From: Devosia sp.
Lineage (GTDB): Bacteria; Pseudomonadota; Alphaproteobacteria; Rhizobiales; Devosiaceae
Length of the DNA: 32,388 bases
Assembly: GCA_028290225.1 (NCBI GenBank)
Contig: JAQGKH010000051.1
Coordinates: forward strand, 1-32,388
Direction of reading: 5' to 3'
Shown: positions 9,794-19,907 of the stretch, one piece after another
How positions within the stretch are numbered: the first letter of the stretch is position 1
Layout: every line of letters starts with the position of its first letter
Position numbers and translations under genes: made by a program
Notes under the pieces: model-generated
What the model saw: the letters and a program-made list of their open reading frames with translations, nothing else
Told to the model about the DNA's origin: nothing
The model's database searches: none

Positions 9794-10650
9794 CTATGCC
9801 GGACGCTCCTCCGGGACAGCCTTCGCCGCCGCGCCGTCGAGTCTGGGCTGATCTGGGGCCAAGGATCGGATCCGCCGTTGTCCTGATCGCGCTTACCGTG
9901 TCTGCCCTTTATATCGGCGGGCCGTTTTTTGCCCTGGTGGTCAGCCTGGTTTTTGCGGGTGCCTATCGGGAATGGGAAACCATGGTGTCGCGTGCACCGC
10001 TCACGCCGTTTGGCTGGGTGTTGATTGCGGCCTTGGCGCTATCGGGCCTGGTTTATCCATTTGCTGGTGTATCGGTCGCCATCGGCATCGTTGCCTTTGC
10101 GTGTGTCGCGGCGATTGTCGCGCGCGGGGAGGGCATGTGGTGGCGGGTGGTCGGCCTGGTTCTGTTTGGGGCGGTGATCATCGCCGCCCAGGCCTTGCGC
10201 GGAACGACATTCACCGGCGTCTGGGCCGGCCTTTATCTGGGCACCGTTGTCTGGATGACCGACTCGGCGGCTTTTTTTGCCGGACGCCAGATCGGGGGGG
10301 AAAAGCTGGCGCCCGATATTTCGCCCTCCAAGACCTGGTCCGGTGCCCTGGGTGGTTTGGCGCTGGGTACAACGGCGGGCCTGGTGGTCTGGACGCTGGT
10401 GTCTGATTCTCCTTGGTGGATCGGCCTCGTGCTGTCTGCGACGCTGAGCATTCTTGGCCAACTGGGCGATCTGGGCGAAAGCGCGGTGAAGCGCCACTTC
10501 CGCGTCAAGGACAGCGGCGACATCATTCCCGGGCATGGTGGATTGATGGATCGGCTGGATAGCCTTACGCTTGGCGTGTTGCTGGTGCTGGTTGTTGGCG
10601 CATTGCACGCGGGCTGGGGCGCGGTAGCCGAAGGGCTTTTGCACTGGTAG
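9790..10650 (+). CDS. cdsA: Phosphatidate cytidylyltransferase
   Basis: Polytopic membrane protein with SPSKTWSGALGG and CdsA signature (GDLGESAVKRHFRVKDSGDIIPGHGGLMDRLDSL). Start may be GTG 9790 or ATG 9796. Confidence 0.95.
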   Translation: MTMPDAPPGQPSPPRRRVWADLGPRIGSAVVLIALTVSALYIGGPFFALVVSLVFAGAYREWETMVSRAPLTPFGWVLIAALALSGLVYPFAGVSVAIGIVAFACVAAIVARGEGMWWRVVGLVLFGAVIIAAQALRGTTFTGVWAGLYLGTVVWMTDSAAFFAGRQIGGEKLAPDISPSKTWSGALGGLALGTTAGLVVWTLVSDSPWWIGLVLSATLSILGQLGDLGESAVKRHFRVKDSGDIIPGHGGLMDRLDSLTLGVLLVLVVGALHAGWGAVAEGLLHW

Positions 10651-10686
10651 GCTGAGCGGCATTCGCAGCCGCGAACAAGGTATTCA

Positions 10687-11823
10687 ATGCTCGATTTCAT
10701 CCCCTGGCTTCTGTCCTATGTCATCCCCTTCCTGGTGGTGCTGACCGTCATCGTCTTTGTCCACGAAATGGGGCATTACCTGGTGGCGCGCTGGAACGGC
10801 GTTGCGATCGACGCCTTCTCGATCGGCTTTGGACCGGAGTTGTTGGGCTGGAACGACCGTCATGGCACGCGCTGGCGGCTTTCGGCCATTCCCCTGGGCG
10901 GTTATGTGAAGTTCACCGGCGATGCCAATGCGGCAAGCGTGCCCGATGCCGAGACCCTTGCCAGTGCTGACCCGGCTCTAGCGCCGCACCTGTTCGCCAA
11001 CAAGAATGTCTGGCGGCGCATCGCCGTGGTTGCCGCCGGACCGATCGCCAATGTTCTGCTGACCTTCTTGATCCTTTATGCGCTGCTGCTCGGCTATGGG
11101 CGCTACACCATACCCCCGGTGATCAGCGAAGTGATTGCGGGCTCGGTGGCCGACGCGGCCGGGCTGCGGGCTGGCGACGTGATCACCGGCGTCGACGGTT
11201 ATGCCGTGCGTGGGTTCGAGGATTTCCAGCGCTTCGTGGCCACCAGTCCGCAGCGTCCGGTTACCCTGGACATCGAGCGTCAGGGGGCCAGCCAAAGCCT
11301 GGTGCTGGTGCCCGAAGCCGTGGAGGTAAAGGACCGCTTCGGCAATACGCAGCGCATTGGCCGAATCGGGGTCAGCCGCGATGTGGAGCAAACCGAGGTT
11401 ACGCTTTATCGGCCCGGGCCCGTGGAAGCGATCGGGATGACCTTCGAGGAAATCCGGTTCATCATCCAGCGCACGGGGGCGTTCCTGGGGGACTTCTTCG
11501 TGGGGCGGGGGGATGTGGAGCAGCTTGGGGGGCCGGTAAAGGTCGCCAAGGTCTCCGGCGAGGTGGCAACCTTGGGTATTGTAGCCCTGATCAACTTGAT
11601 GGCCTTGCTCTCGCTGAACATCGGCGTATTCAATCTGTTGCCGATTCCGATGCTGGATGGCGGGCACCTGTTGTACTACCTGGTCGAGGCCGTCCGAGGA
11701 CGACCATTGAGCATCAAGGTGCAAGAGATTGGTTTTCGCTTCGGGTTTGCTTTGGTGTTGGCGCTGATGGTGTTTACGTTGTTCAACGATACACTGTTCG
11801 CCTACCTGCGCACGCTGAATTAA
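10687..11823 (+). CDS. rseP: RIP metalloprotease RseP (site-2 protease family)
   Basis: HEMGHY zinc motif, PDZ domain, LLPIPMLDGGHLLYY. Confidence 0.95.
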   Translation: MLDFIPWLLSYVIPFLVVLTVIVFVHEMGHYLVARWNGVAIDAFSIGFGPELLGWNDRHGTRWRLSAIPLGGYVKFTGDANAASVPDAETLASADPALAPHLFANKNVWRRIAVVAAGPIANVLLTFLILYALLLGYGRYTIPPVISEVIAGSVADAAGLRAGDVITGVDGYAVRGFEDFQRFVATSPQRPVTLDIERQGASQSLVLVPEAVEVKDRFGNTQRIGRIGVSRDVEQTEVTLYRPGPVEAIGMTFEEIRFIIQRTGAFLGDFFVGRGDVEQLGGPVKVAKVSGEVATLGIVALINLMALLSLNIGVFNLLPIPMLDGGHLLYYLVEAVRGRPLSIKVQEIGFRFGFALVLALMVFTLFNDTLFAYLRTLN

Positions 11824-11834
11824 CCTTGCCTTAA
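11820..11834 (+). promoter_or_regulatory. Putative CtrA-like site TTAA-N7-TTAA upstream of bamA
   Basis: TTAA CCTTGCC TTAA C, exact match to the TTAAN7TTAA consensus; overlaps the rseP stop codon and one arm of a hairpin. Confidence 0.35.
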
Positions 11835-12005
11835 CCTTGGTTGGCAAGGTGTTGCACGAATACAAGGCATCCAAGCATTTGCTAACCGCGTCGCGGCTTT
11901 AGCCTTGTCCTTGGTTAAATAACCGGTAAAACGGTTTAATGGAGTGGGCTTGGGGGAGCGCTGTGCATGGCGAGTCCCCGAGCCAGTCGCAGAAGGCAAA
12001 AAAAT

Positions 12006-14114
12006 ATGACTCAATCGAAGCTAATGCGCGGTGTGGCGCTCGCAATTCTGAGTGCTGCAGCTCCTGTTATCGGTTCCGGCGTTCCGCTCATTGGCGCTGT
12101 TGCGGCGCAGGCTCAGGAGCAACTGGTCGGCTCGGTGCTGTTCGAGGGCAATCGTCGCTTCTCGGATACCCAGCTCTTGAGCATGGTTGACCTGTCCGCA
12201 TCGGGTATCTTCACGCAGCAGCGCCTGGCCTCCGATATCGAGAGTATCCGCCAGGCTTATGACGGCGACGGTTTCATGTCGGTCGGGGTGACGGCGCGGA
12301 CTGAAGCCACTGCCGATAATCGCGTGCGGATCACCTTCGTGATCAATGAAGGTGAGCGGGCCGGCATTGCCGCCATCAACTTCACCGGCAACAACGCGTT
12401 CAGCGCGGGCAACCTCAAGGGCAGCATCACCACCAAGGAAACCGGCTTTTTGAGCTGGCTGCTCAAGGATGACTCCTATGATGAGCGCCGCATCGCCGTG
12501 GACCGTGAACTGGTGCGCTTGTATTACGCCAATCGCGGCTATCCCGATGCGCAGGTCACATCGGTCGGCGAGTATGACGCTGCGCGCAATGCGTATTTCA
12601 TCAACTTCACCATCAATGAAGGCCAGCGCTACGAGTTCGCCAATGTTGGCATCGAGACCAGCATTGCCGGCCTCAACACCAATGCGCTGACCGGCACGGT
12701 GCGCACCGACGAAGGTGGGCGCTATTCCATCACCGACCTGCAGCGCACCATCGAAGACATGGCTTATGAAGCCACCGCACAAGGTTATTCCTTTGCCGAT
12801 GTGCGTGCGCGCATGGACCGCGATGTTACCAACGGGACCTTCAATGTCACCTATCTGGTTGATGAAGGGGCGCGCGTATATGTCGAGCGCGTCAACATCA
12901 CCGGCAACGACAAGACCCGTGATTTCGTGATCCGTCGCGAGCTGGAGTTTGCTGAAGGCGACCCCTTCAACCGTGCCCTGCTGGTGCGGGGCCGCAAGGA
13001 AATCCAGGATCTGGGGTTCTTCTCGGCTGTTGAAGTGACCACCCAGCCAGGCTCCTCGGCTGACAAGGTCATCATCAACATCGCAGTAACGGAAAGCTCG
13101 ACGGGCGAGTATGGCGCAACGGCCGGTTACTCCACCACCGAAGGCATTCTGGGTGAAGTCTCGCTGACCGAGCGCAACTTCCTTGGTCGTGGCCAGTATC
13201 TGCGGGCCGCTGTTGGCGCCTCGCAATCGGGTCGCACCTTCGACTTCTCCTTCACCGAGCCGCGTTTCATGGGGCTGCAGGTGTCGGCAGGCGTTGATGC
13301 CTATCATCGCATTGTCGATGAAACGGATCGCAACTTCTATGGCTTCCAGTCGACCGGTGGCCAGGTGCGGCTGGGTGTGCCGATCCTAGGTGATCTGTCC
13401 GGGACGGTGTTTACCGGCATCGAGCGCAAGACCGTTGTGGATGAAGATCCGGACAACTCGGCGCTGTTTGATAACGGTGAGGAGTTCTACAAGGCTTTTG
13501 CCGGCTATACGCTGACCTGGAACGGGGTGGACGACACCAAGAACCCGACCGAAGGCCTGTATGCGACCTTTACCCAGCAATATATCGGCTGGGACCACAA
13601 TCTGATCAAATCGGAAGCTCGCGGTCGTTACTTCGTGCCCTTGCTGGATGACAGCGGCATCGTGGCCAGCGTCAAGGGCCAGGCCGGCGTCATCAACGAT
13701 CTGGGTGACGATGGCGTCAGCCCGCTCGAGGCATTCATGCCCGGCTCGCAGCTGATCCGTGGCTTTGAAGGTCGTGGGCTTGGCCCGCGTCTGGCAAGCG
13801 GCGAATATCTGGGTGCGACCATGTATGCCGGCTTGTCGGCGGAAGTGGAGTTCCCCATTCCCGTGCTGCCCGAAAGCTATGGCGTGAGCGGCGCCGTCTG
13901 GGCTGATGCAGCCTGGGTGGATGGTTTGGCCAATGCGGAAGGCAATGCGGTTGATCCGGGTAGCGTAGACGAGCCATGGCGCACGTCCGTCGGCGCGTCG
14001 CTGATCTGGGACTCGCCATTCGGTCCGCTCCGTGGGGACTTCGCCCATGTGCTCAACAAGGCGACTTCGGATCGCACGCAGGTGTTCCAGCTGACCCTCT
14101 CCAGCTTGCTCTAG
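12006..14114 (+). CDS. bamA: Outer membrane protein assembly factor BamA
   Basis: Signal peptide (MTQSKLMRGVALAILSAAAPVIGSG...AQAQEQ), POTRA repeats, beta-barrel with ...LIRGFEGRGLGPR.. and C-terminal ..VFQLTLSSLL. Start at 12006 fits the signal peptide; track start is 11967. Confidence 0.93.
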   Translation: MTQSKLMRGVALAILSAAAPVIGSGVPLIGAVAAQAQEQLVGSVLFEGNRRFSDTQLLSMVDLSASGIFTQQRLASDIESIRQAYDGDGFMSVGVTARTEATADNRVRITFVINEGERAGIAAINFTGNNAFSAGNLKGSITTKETGFLSWLLKDDSYDERRIAVDRELVRLYYANRGYPDAQVTSVGEYDAARNAYFINFTINEGQRYEFANVGIETSIAGLNTNALTGTVRTDEGGRYSITDLQRTIEDMAYEATAQGYSFADVRARMDRDVTNGTFNVTYLVDEGARVYVERVNITGNDKTRDFVIRRELEFAEGDPFNRALLVRGRKEIQDLGFFSAVEVTTQPGSSADKVIINIAVTESSTGEYGATAGYSTTEGILGEVSLTERNFLGRGQYLRAAVGASQSGRTFDFSFTEPRFMGLQVSAGVDAYHRIVDETDRNFYGFQSTGGQVRLGVPILGDLSGTVFTGIERKTVVDEDPDNSALFDNGEEFYKAFAGYTLTWNGVDDTKNPTEGLYATFTQQYIGWDHNLIKSEARGRYFVPLLDDSGIVASVKGQAGVINDLGDDGVSPLEAFMPGSQLIRGFEGRGLGPRLASGEYLGATMYAGLSAEVEFPIPVLPESYGVSGAVWADAAWVDGLANAEGNAVDPGSVDEPWRTSVGASLIWDSPFGPLRGDFAHVLNKATSDRTQVFQLTLSSLL

Positions 14115-14138
14115 TCGCAGAGGCGTGAAACAGTTCAA

Positions 14139-14175
14139 GGAGCCGCGGGGCGGTAGCGCCGCGGCTCCTTGCTTT
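14139..14175 (+). terminator. Probable rho-independent terminator or hairpin after bamA
   Basis: GGAGCCGCGG (14139-14148) / CCGCGGCTCC (14159-14168), followed by TTGCTTTT. Confidence 0.6.
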
Positions 14176-14186
14176 TAAGTGATATA

Positions 14187-15224
14187 ATGGTCGATACCCG
14201 CTTTCACCGCTTCGCCGGTCCCACCTCGGTCAGCGCAATTCTATCCGGTCTGGGACGCGCCGGTTTGCTTGCCGAACTGCCTGGCAATGCCGCCGAGCAC
14301 GTCATCACCGGCGCGGGGGAACTGGAACTTGCCGGTTCTGGCGATATCGCCCTGGCGGCACATAGCTCTTATGGCGAACAGTTGCGGGCAACCAATGCCG
14401 GCGTGGTGATCGTTGCGCCAGCTTTGCGCGAGTCCGTGCCGGCAAACACGATCGCCTTGGTGGCGGATCACCCGCATCACCTGTTTGCAGACGTTCTGGA
14501 TTACCTTTACCCCGCCAGTACCCAAGCAGTGATCGCTGGTAATCGAGCCGAGCTCGGGGCGCCCATATTCGAGCTGGATGTGACCATCGGCTCCAATGTG
14601 GTGATTGGATTTGGCGTCGAGATCGGGCGCGGTACGACCATCGGGGCGAATACCGTGATTGGACCCGGCGTCACCATCGGCCGGAATTGCGCTATCGCGG
14701 CCAACACCACCATCGACTGCGCCCATATCGGCAACAATGTCGTGATCCATCCGGGTGTGCGCATCGGCACCGAGGGCTTCGGCTGGCTGGACTTCGGACA
14801 GACCAACCGCAAATTGCCCCAGTTGGGGCGCGTGCTGATTCAGGATGGAGTGGAGATCGGGGCCAATTCCACTGTCGACCGGGGGGCCCTGGGCGATACC
14901 TGCCTGGGCGAAGGCACCAAGATCGATAATCTGGTCCAGATCGGGCATAATTGCCGTATCGGCCGCAACTGCCTGATCGCTGCCATGTCCGGCCTGTCCG
15001 GCTCGACCATTGTAGGCGATGGGGTGCTGATGGGCGGTGGCGTGGGCACATCGGGCCATCTGACAATCGGGGCGGGCTCGGTGGTGCATGGGCGCGCGGC
15101 GGTGACCAAGAACTGGCCGGCGGGCTCCAAGCTGGCCGGGGCACCGGCGCAGGATATTCGGGATTTCTGGCGCGAGACCGCCACGATACGTAAATTGGCC
15201 AAGGGGGACCGACGGCATGACTGA
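14187..15224 (+). CDS. lpxD: UDP-3-O-(3-hydroxyacyl)glucosamine N-acyltransferase
   Basis: Hexapeptide repeats, NVVIHPGVRIGTEGFGW, VDRGALGDTCLGEGTKIDNLVQIGHN; ATG 14187 preferred. Confidence 0.95.
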   Translation: MVDTRFHRFAGPTSVSAILSGLGRAGLLAELPGNAAEHVITGAGELELAGSGDIALAAHSSYGEQLRATNAGVVIVAPALRESVPANTIALVADHPHHLFADVLDYLYPASTQAVIAGNRAELGAPIFELDVTIGSNVVIGFGVEIGRGTTIGANTVIGPGVTIGRNCAIAANTTIDCAHIGNNVVIHPGVRIGTEGFGWLDFGQTNRKLPQLGRVLIQDGVEIGANSTVDRGALGDTCLGEGTKIDNLVQIGHNCRIGRNCLIAAMSGLSGSTIVGDGVLMGGGVGTSGHLTIGAGSVVHGRAAVTKNWPAGSKLAGAPAQDIRDFWRETATIRKLAKGDRRHD

Positions 15225-15693
15225 GGACGTGACTACTGCAACCGAGCTCGGCGCCATGAGCTTGGCCGAAATCCTCAAGAGCCTGCCGCATCGCTATCCG
15301 ATGCTGATGATCGACCGGATCATCAACATCAACGGCGATGAAACGGCGGTCGGCATCAAAAATGTTACCTTCAATGAGCCCATCTTTCAGGGTCACTTCC
15401 CCGAGAACCCGATTTTCCCCGGCGTGCTGATCATCGAAGGCATGGCGCAGACCGCCGGCGCGATCGTCATCAGGCATGACTCGGGTACGGGCCGGAAGAA
15501 TATCGTGCTGATGCTGGGCGTGGATAAAGCCAAGTTCCGCAAGCCTGCCATTCCGGGCGACAGGATCGAGTTCCACATCGCCAAAATCCAGCGGCGCCGT
15601 AATGTCGGCCGTTACGAGGCGCGGGCGATGGTGGATGGAACGATCATCGCCGAGGCCGAAATTACCGCCATGATCGTCGAGGCTACTTCGTGA
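15217..15693 (+). CDS. fabZ: 3-hydroxyacyl-ACP dehydratase FabZ
   Basis: LPHRYPMLMIDRI, EPIFQGHFPENPIFPGVLIIEGMAQTAG. Confidence 0.97.
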   Translation: MTEDVTTATELGAMSLAEILKSLPHRYPMLMIDRIININGDETAVGIKNVTFNEPIFQGHFPENPIFPGVLIIEGMAQTAGAIVIRHDSGTGRKNIVLMLGVDKAKFRKPAIPGDRIEFHIAKIQRRRNVGRYEARAMVDGTIIAEAEITAMIVEATS

Positions 15694-16499
15694 GCGAAGC
15701 CTTTGTGCACCCCACAGCCATTGTCGCGCCCGGTGCGCAGCTGGGGCAGGGGGTCAAGGTCGGGCCCTATTGCATCGTGGGCGAATACGTGGTGCTGGGC
15801 GATGATGTCGAGCTGATTTCCCATGTGTCGGTGGATGGACATACCGAGATCGGAGCGGGTACCCGCATCTTTCCTTTCGCCTCGGTCGGGCATGTGCCAC
15901 AGGATCTGAAGTATCACGGCGAAGCCTCGCGCCTGGTGATCGGCGAGCGTTGTACGATCCGTGAGGCCGTGACCCTCAATCCGGGTACCGAAAACGGCGG
16001 CATGCTGACCCAGATCGGCAATGACTGCCTGATCATGGCCAATGCGCATGTGGCCCATGACTGCATCATCGGCAACAACGTCATCATGGCCAATTATGTT
16101 GGCATTGCCGGCCATTGCCAGGTTGGCGACAACGTGATTTTCGGCGGTATCTGCGTGGTGCATCAATTCACACGCATTGGCGATCATGCATTTATCGGCG
16201 CCCAATCGATGATCGATGGCGATGTGATCCCCTATGGCATGGCCGTGGGGAACCGGGCCACCCTGGCCGGGCTGAACCTCGTGGGGCTCAAGCGCCGTAA
16301 ATTCGACCGCGAAGCCATTCATCGGTTGCGTGCGGCTTATCGCATGATCTTTTCCAATGAGGGCACGCTGCGCGAACGGGTCGAGGATGCGGCTGAGTTG
16401 TTCAAGGACGACAAGCTGGTGCAGGATGTGGTCGCCTTTATCGGTGCTGCATCGGACCGCCCCATCCTGATGCCGCGGAACGGCAACGCCTCCGAGTGA
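15690..16499 (+). CDS. lpxA: Acyl-ACP-UDP-N-acetylglucosamine O-acyltransferase
   Basis: Hexapeptide repeats; VHPTAIVAPGAQLGQGVKVGPYCIVGE; HVAHDCIIGNNVIMANYVGIAGH; GTG start overlapping fabZ. Confidence 0.96.
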   Translation: MSEAFVHPTAIVAPGAQLGQGVKVGPYCIVGEYVVLGDDVELISHVSVDGHTEIGAGTRIFPFASVGHVPQDLKYHGEASRLVIGERCTIREAVTLNPGTENGGMLTQIGNDCLIMANAHVAHDCIIGNNVIMANYVGIAGHCQVGDNVIFGGICVVHQFTRIGDHAFIGAQSMIDGDVIPYGMAVGNRATLAGLNLVGLKRRKFDREAIHRLRAAYRMIFSNEGTLRERVEDAAELFKDDKLVQDVVAFIGAASDRPILMPRNGNASE

Positions 16500-17350
16500 T
16501 GTGGGGCGCGGCACGGCGGTTGTCGATCTTTGCCGGAGCGGGCGACCTGGTGCCCCATGTGGTTCAGGCAGGGTTGGATGCCGGCTACAAGGTCCAGGTG
16601 CTGGCGCTGACGCCGCGGCCGGATCTCACGACGGTCAAGGTCGTCGAGGCCAAGCTCGACAATCCGCTCGGCATCATCTGGTCTTTGAAGGTGTTTCGCA
16701 CCACCCATATTGCGATGGCGGGAGGCATTCACCTGCCCGACAAGGCGCGCGAGGGGCTCATTCGCTTTGCCAGCGGCAATGGCGCCGCCGCAGGAGGTCC
16801 GGAGGTTATGCCGGTGGGTGATGCGGAACTGGCGGCGGTCGCCTCGGTGCTCAAGAAAATGACGGGAGCCGATCTGATCGGGGTGCATGAATTGGCGCCT
16901 GATTTGCTAGCGCCCGAAGGAAGCATTGCAGGCCCAGCCCTAAGCGAGACGGCGCTAACGGCGGCGAATTATACGCTCGGCATTGCGCGCGCCATCGGCA
17001 GCCTCGACATAGGCCAGGCGGTGGTGGTAACCGGTCGGCGAGTGATTGCCGTGGAGGATATCGAGGGGACGGACGCGCTGATTGCCCGGGTCGGCGGGCT
17101 GCGGCGGGCAGGTCTGGCGGGTGATGGCGGGCTCGATCTGGTTCTGGCCAAGGCAATGAAGCCCCAGCAGCCGGCTTTCGCCGATCTCCCGGCGATCGGG
17201 CCGGCAACGGTGGCGCATTGCGCTGCCGCTGGCATTGGGGTGATTGCGGTGGAAGCGGGCCGCAGTCTGGTGCTCCAGCGCCAATCGCTGAATGAGGCCG
17301 CCACGCGCCACGGCATCAGTGTTGTTGGCGTGAAGCTTGCCGATGCCTAG
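16496..17350 (+). CDS. lpxI: UDP-2,3-diacylglucosamine pyrophosphatase LpxI
   Basis: LSIFAGAGDLVPHVVQAGLDAGYKVQVLAL; GQAVVVTGRRVIAVEDIEGTDALIARV; location between lpxA and lpxB. Confidence 0.93.
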   Translation: MMWGAARRLSIFAGAGDLVPHVVQAGLDAGYKVQVLALTPRPDLTTVKVVEAKLDNPLGIIWSLKVFRTTHIAMAGGIHLPDKAREGLIRFASGNGAAAGGPEVMPVGDAELAAVASVLKKMTGADLIGVHELAPDLLAPEGSIAGPALSETALTAANYTLGIARAIGSLDIGQAVVVTGRRVIAVEDIEGTDALIARVGGLRRAGLAGDGGLDLVLAKAMKPQQPAFADLPAIGPATVAHCAAAGIGVIAVEAGRSLVLQRQSLNEAATRHGISVVGVKLADA

Positions 17351-18494
17351 GGCACTTAAGCTCTTTGTGCTGGCCGGCGAGCCGTCGGGCGACCGGATTG
17401 CCGCTGATCTGGTGCAGCGTTTGCGAGCCCGGGTATCGGTAGAACTGCTCGGGGTCGGCGGCGACGAGTTGGCAGCACAGGGCCTGCGCTCGTTGTTCCC
17501 GATGAGCGATCTGGCCGTAATGGGCATAACCGATGTGCTCCGGCGCCTGCCTTTGCTGTTGTGGCGGGTGGAGCAGACCGCGCGCGCCATCCGCGCAGCC
17601 GCGCCGGACATCGCGGTGCTGGTGGATGCGCAGGACTTTTCTGCCCTGGTGGCGCGGCGACTGCACCGCATGGGGTACCGCAAACCGCTGGTGCTTTATG
17701 TTGCACCTTCGGTTTGGGCCCGCGCGCCCCAACGGGCGCAAAAGCTGCGGCCTTTGTTCAGTGAAGTGCTGGCGGTATTGCCGTTTGAGCCCGACGTGAT
17801 GATCAAGCTGGGCGGTCCACCAACCACCTATGTGGGGCATCCCGCACTCGCGGAAGCGGCCCCGGTGATGATGGCGCCGGAGCGCGGCGAACTCCTCCTT
17901 CTGCCCGGCAGCCGCGAAGGTGAATTGCGCCGCCATCTTCCCCTATTCAAAACCGTCGTCGCGCAATTGTCGCAGCATCCGGCAGTGACGGGGATAACCA
18001 TTCCGACGCTCCCCGCCTTGCAACAGCGGCTTGCCGATGAAGTGGCGAGCTGGCCGGTGCCCGTCGCAATTGCTGCCGAGCGGGCCGAAAGGCCGGAGCT
18101 ATATCGTGGCGCCGTGCTGGCCTTGTCGGTCGCTGGCACGGCGACGCTGGAACTCGCCCTGGCGGGCGTGCCGATGGTGGTCACCTATGTCATGGACAGC
18201 CACCAGGCGCGGGTGTTCGGCAAGCTCGGCCAGCCCATGGTGGCGCTGCCCAATATCATCATGGGACGGCCCATGCTGGATGAACTGGTGATGCGCGAGC
18301 CAGACGCAGATGTTCTGGTGAAGCGTGCCCGAGCCCTGCTCGACAGCAAAGAAGCCCGCCAGCGCCAGCAACTGGGTTTTGGCGAGCTTTACAAGCTGAT
18401 GGCCGAGGGCCTTCCCGGCACGTCACGCCAAGACCCGGCTGACCGGATCCTGGCGCATCTCACCGCCAATCAGCGGCTTTCGATGGACATGTAA
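17343..18494 (+). CDS. lpxB: Lipid-A-disaccharide synthase
   Basis: [71 protein letters not shown]. Confidence 0.95.
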   Translation: MPRALKLFVLAGEPSGDRIAADLVQRLRARVSVELLGVGGDELAAQGLRSLFPMSDLAVMGITDVLRRLPLLLWRVEQTARAIRAAAPDIAVLVDAQDFSALVARRLHRMGYRKPLVLYVAPSVWARAPQRAQKLRPLFSEVLAVLPFEPDVMIKLGGPPTTYVGHPALAEAAPVMMAPERGELLLLPGSREGELRRHLPLFKTVVAQLSQHPAVTGITIPTLPALQQRLADEVASWPVPVAIAAERAERPELYRGAVLALSVAGTATLELALAGVPMVVTYVMDSHQARVFGKLGQPMVALPNIIMGRPMLDELVMREPDADVLVKRARALLDSKEARQRQQLGFGELYKLMAEGLPGTSRQDPADRILAHLTANQRLSMDM

Positions 18495-19759
18495 TCGCGC
18501 ATGGGGGCTCCATCATAGAGCTGGCGCGGACGGCCGATCTTCTTCTGAGGATCGGCGATCATTTCCTTCCACTGCGCAATCCAGCCGACGGTACGCGCAA
18601 CCGCGAAGAGGGCGGTGAACATGGAGGTGGGGAAGCCGATCGCGTCAAGGATGACGCCCGAATAGAAGTCCACATTCGGGTAGAGCTTGCGCTCGACGAA
18701 ATAGGAGTCCTCCAGGGCGATGCGCTCTAGTTCCTGGGCGACCTGCAATGTGGGGTTGTTCTCGACCCCTAGAATGTCGAGCACCCGCTTGGCGGTGGCC
18801 TGCATCACCGTCGCCCGGGGATCGAAGTTCTTGTAGACGCGGTGACCGAAGCCCATCATGCGGAAGGGATCGTTCTTGTCCTTGGCGCGGGCGATGTATT
18901 CGGGAATGCGATCTACCGTGCCGATCTCGCGCAGCATGTTGAGCGCCGCTTCATTGGCGCCGCCGTGAGCTGGACCCCAAAGGCAAGCCACGCCCGCCGC
19001 GATGCAGGCGAACGGGTTGGCATCGGACGAGCCGGACAGGCGCACAGTCGAGGTCGAGGCGTTCTGCTCATGATCGGCGTGCAGGGTAAAGATCAGGTCC
19101 ATCGCCCGGGCGATTTCAGGATCGACCTTGTACTGCTCGGCCGGCACCGAGAAGCACATGTGGAGAAAATTGGACGCGTAATCGAGATCGTTGCGCGGAT
19201 AAACGAAGGGCTGGCCAACCGAATATTTGTAGGCCATCGCCGCAATGGTTGGCATCTTGGCGATCATGCGGATGGAGGCGATCTCGCGCTGCTGCGGATC
19301 GTTGATGTCGGTGGAGTCGTGGTAGAAGGCCGCCATGGCGCCGACCACGCCGGTCATGATGGCCATCGGATGCGCATCGCGCCGGAAGCCGCGATAGAAA
19401 TAGTGCATCTGCTCGTGCACCATGGTGTGGCGCGTCACCACATCCTCGAACTGGGCGAGTTCGCTCTTGCTGGGCAGTTCGCCATAGAGGAGGAGGTAAC
19501 AGACTTCCAGATAATTGCTCTTGGCCGCGAGCTGGTCGATCGGGTAGCCGCGATAAAGCAGTTCGCCCTTGTCACCATCGATGAAGGTGATGGCGCTGTC
19601 GCAGGCTGCCGTGGAGGTGAAGCCCGGATCATAGGTGAACATGCCCGTCTTGGCATAAAGCGATCGAATATCGATCACGTCCGGCCCCACGGATCCCGAC
19701 AACACCGGGAACTCGAAAGTCCGCTCCCCGATAGTGAGCTTGGCGACTGGATCGGTCAT
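18470..19759 (-). CDS. gltA: Citrate synthase
   Basis: [105 protein letters not shown]. Confidence 0.97.
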   Translation of the reverse strand: MTDPVAKLTIGERTFEFPVLSGSVGPDVIDIRSLYAKTGMFTYDPGFTSTAACDSAITFIDGDKGELLYRGYPIDQLAAKSNYLEVCYLLLYGELPSKSELAQFEDVVTRHTMVHEQMHYFYRGFRRDAHPMAIMTGVVGAMAAFYHDSTDINDPQQREIASIRMIAKMPTIAAMAYKYSVGQPFVYPRNDLDYASNFLHMCFSVPAEQYKVDPEIARAMDLIFTLHADHEQNASTSTVRLSGSSDANPFACIAAGVACLWGPAHGGANEAALNMLREIGTVDRIPEYIARAKDKNDPFRMMGFGHRVYKNFDPRATVMQATAKRVLDILGVENNPTLQVAQELERIALEDSYFVERKLYPNVDFYSGVILDAIGFPTSMFTALFAVARTVGWIAQWKEMIADPQKKIGRPRQLYDGAPMRDYMSIESR

Positions 19760-19907
19760 TTAACTCTCCTCCATGGCCCGCGACCTGGAGTGCAGGGAGC
19801 ACCACAGATGGGCTGGCAATTACTTGTTCAGCTGTGTTGTGGGGTAGCAGTTCGCCCCCGCCCCCGCAACTAAAGGTAAGGAGCACTTACCCTATGTCTT
19901 GATATCC

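Noticed and set aside
12021-13307. 428-aa minus-strand ORF opposite bamA
   Set aside because: Antisense artefact; no recognisable domain.
18842-19873. 343-aa plus-strand ORF opposite gltA
   Set aside because: Antisense to conserved citrate synthase; low-information composition.
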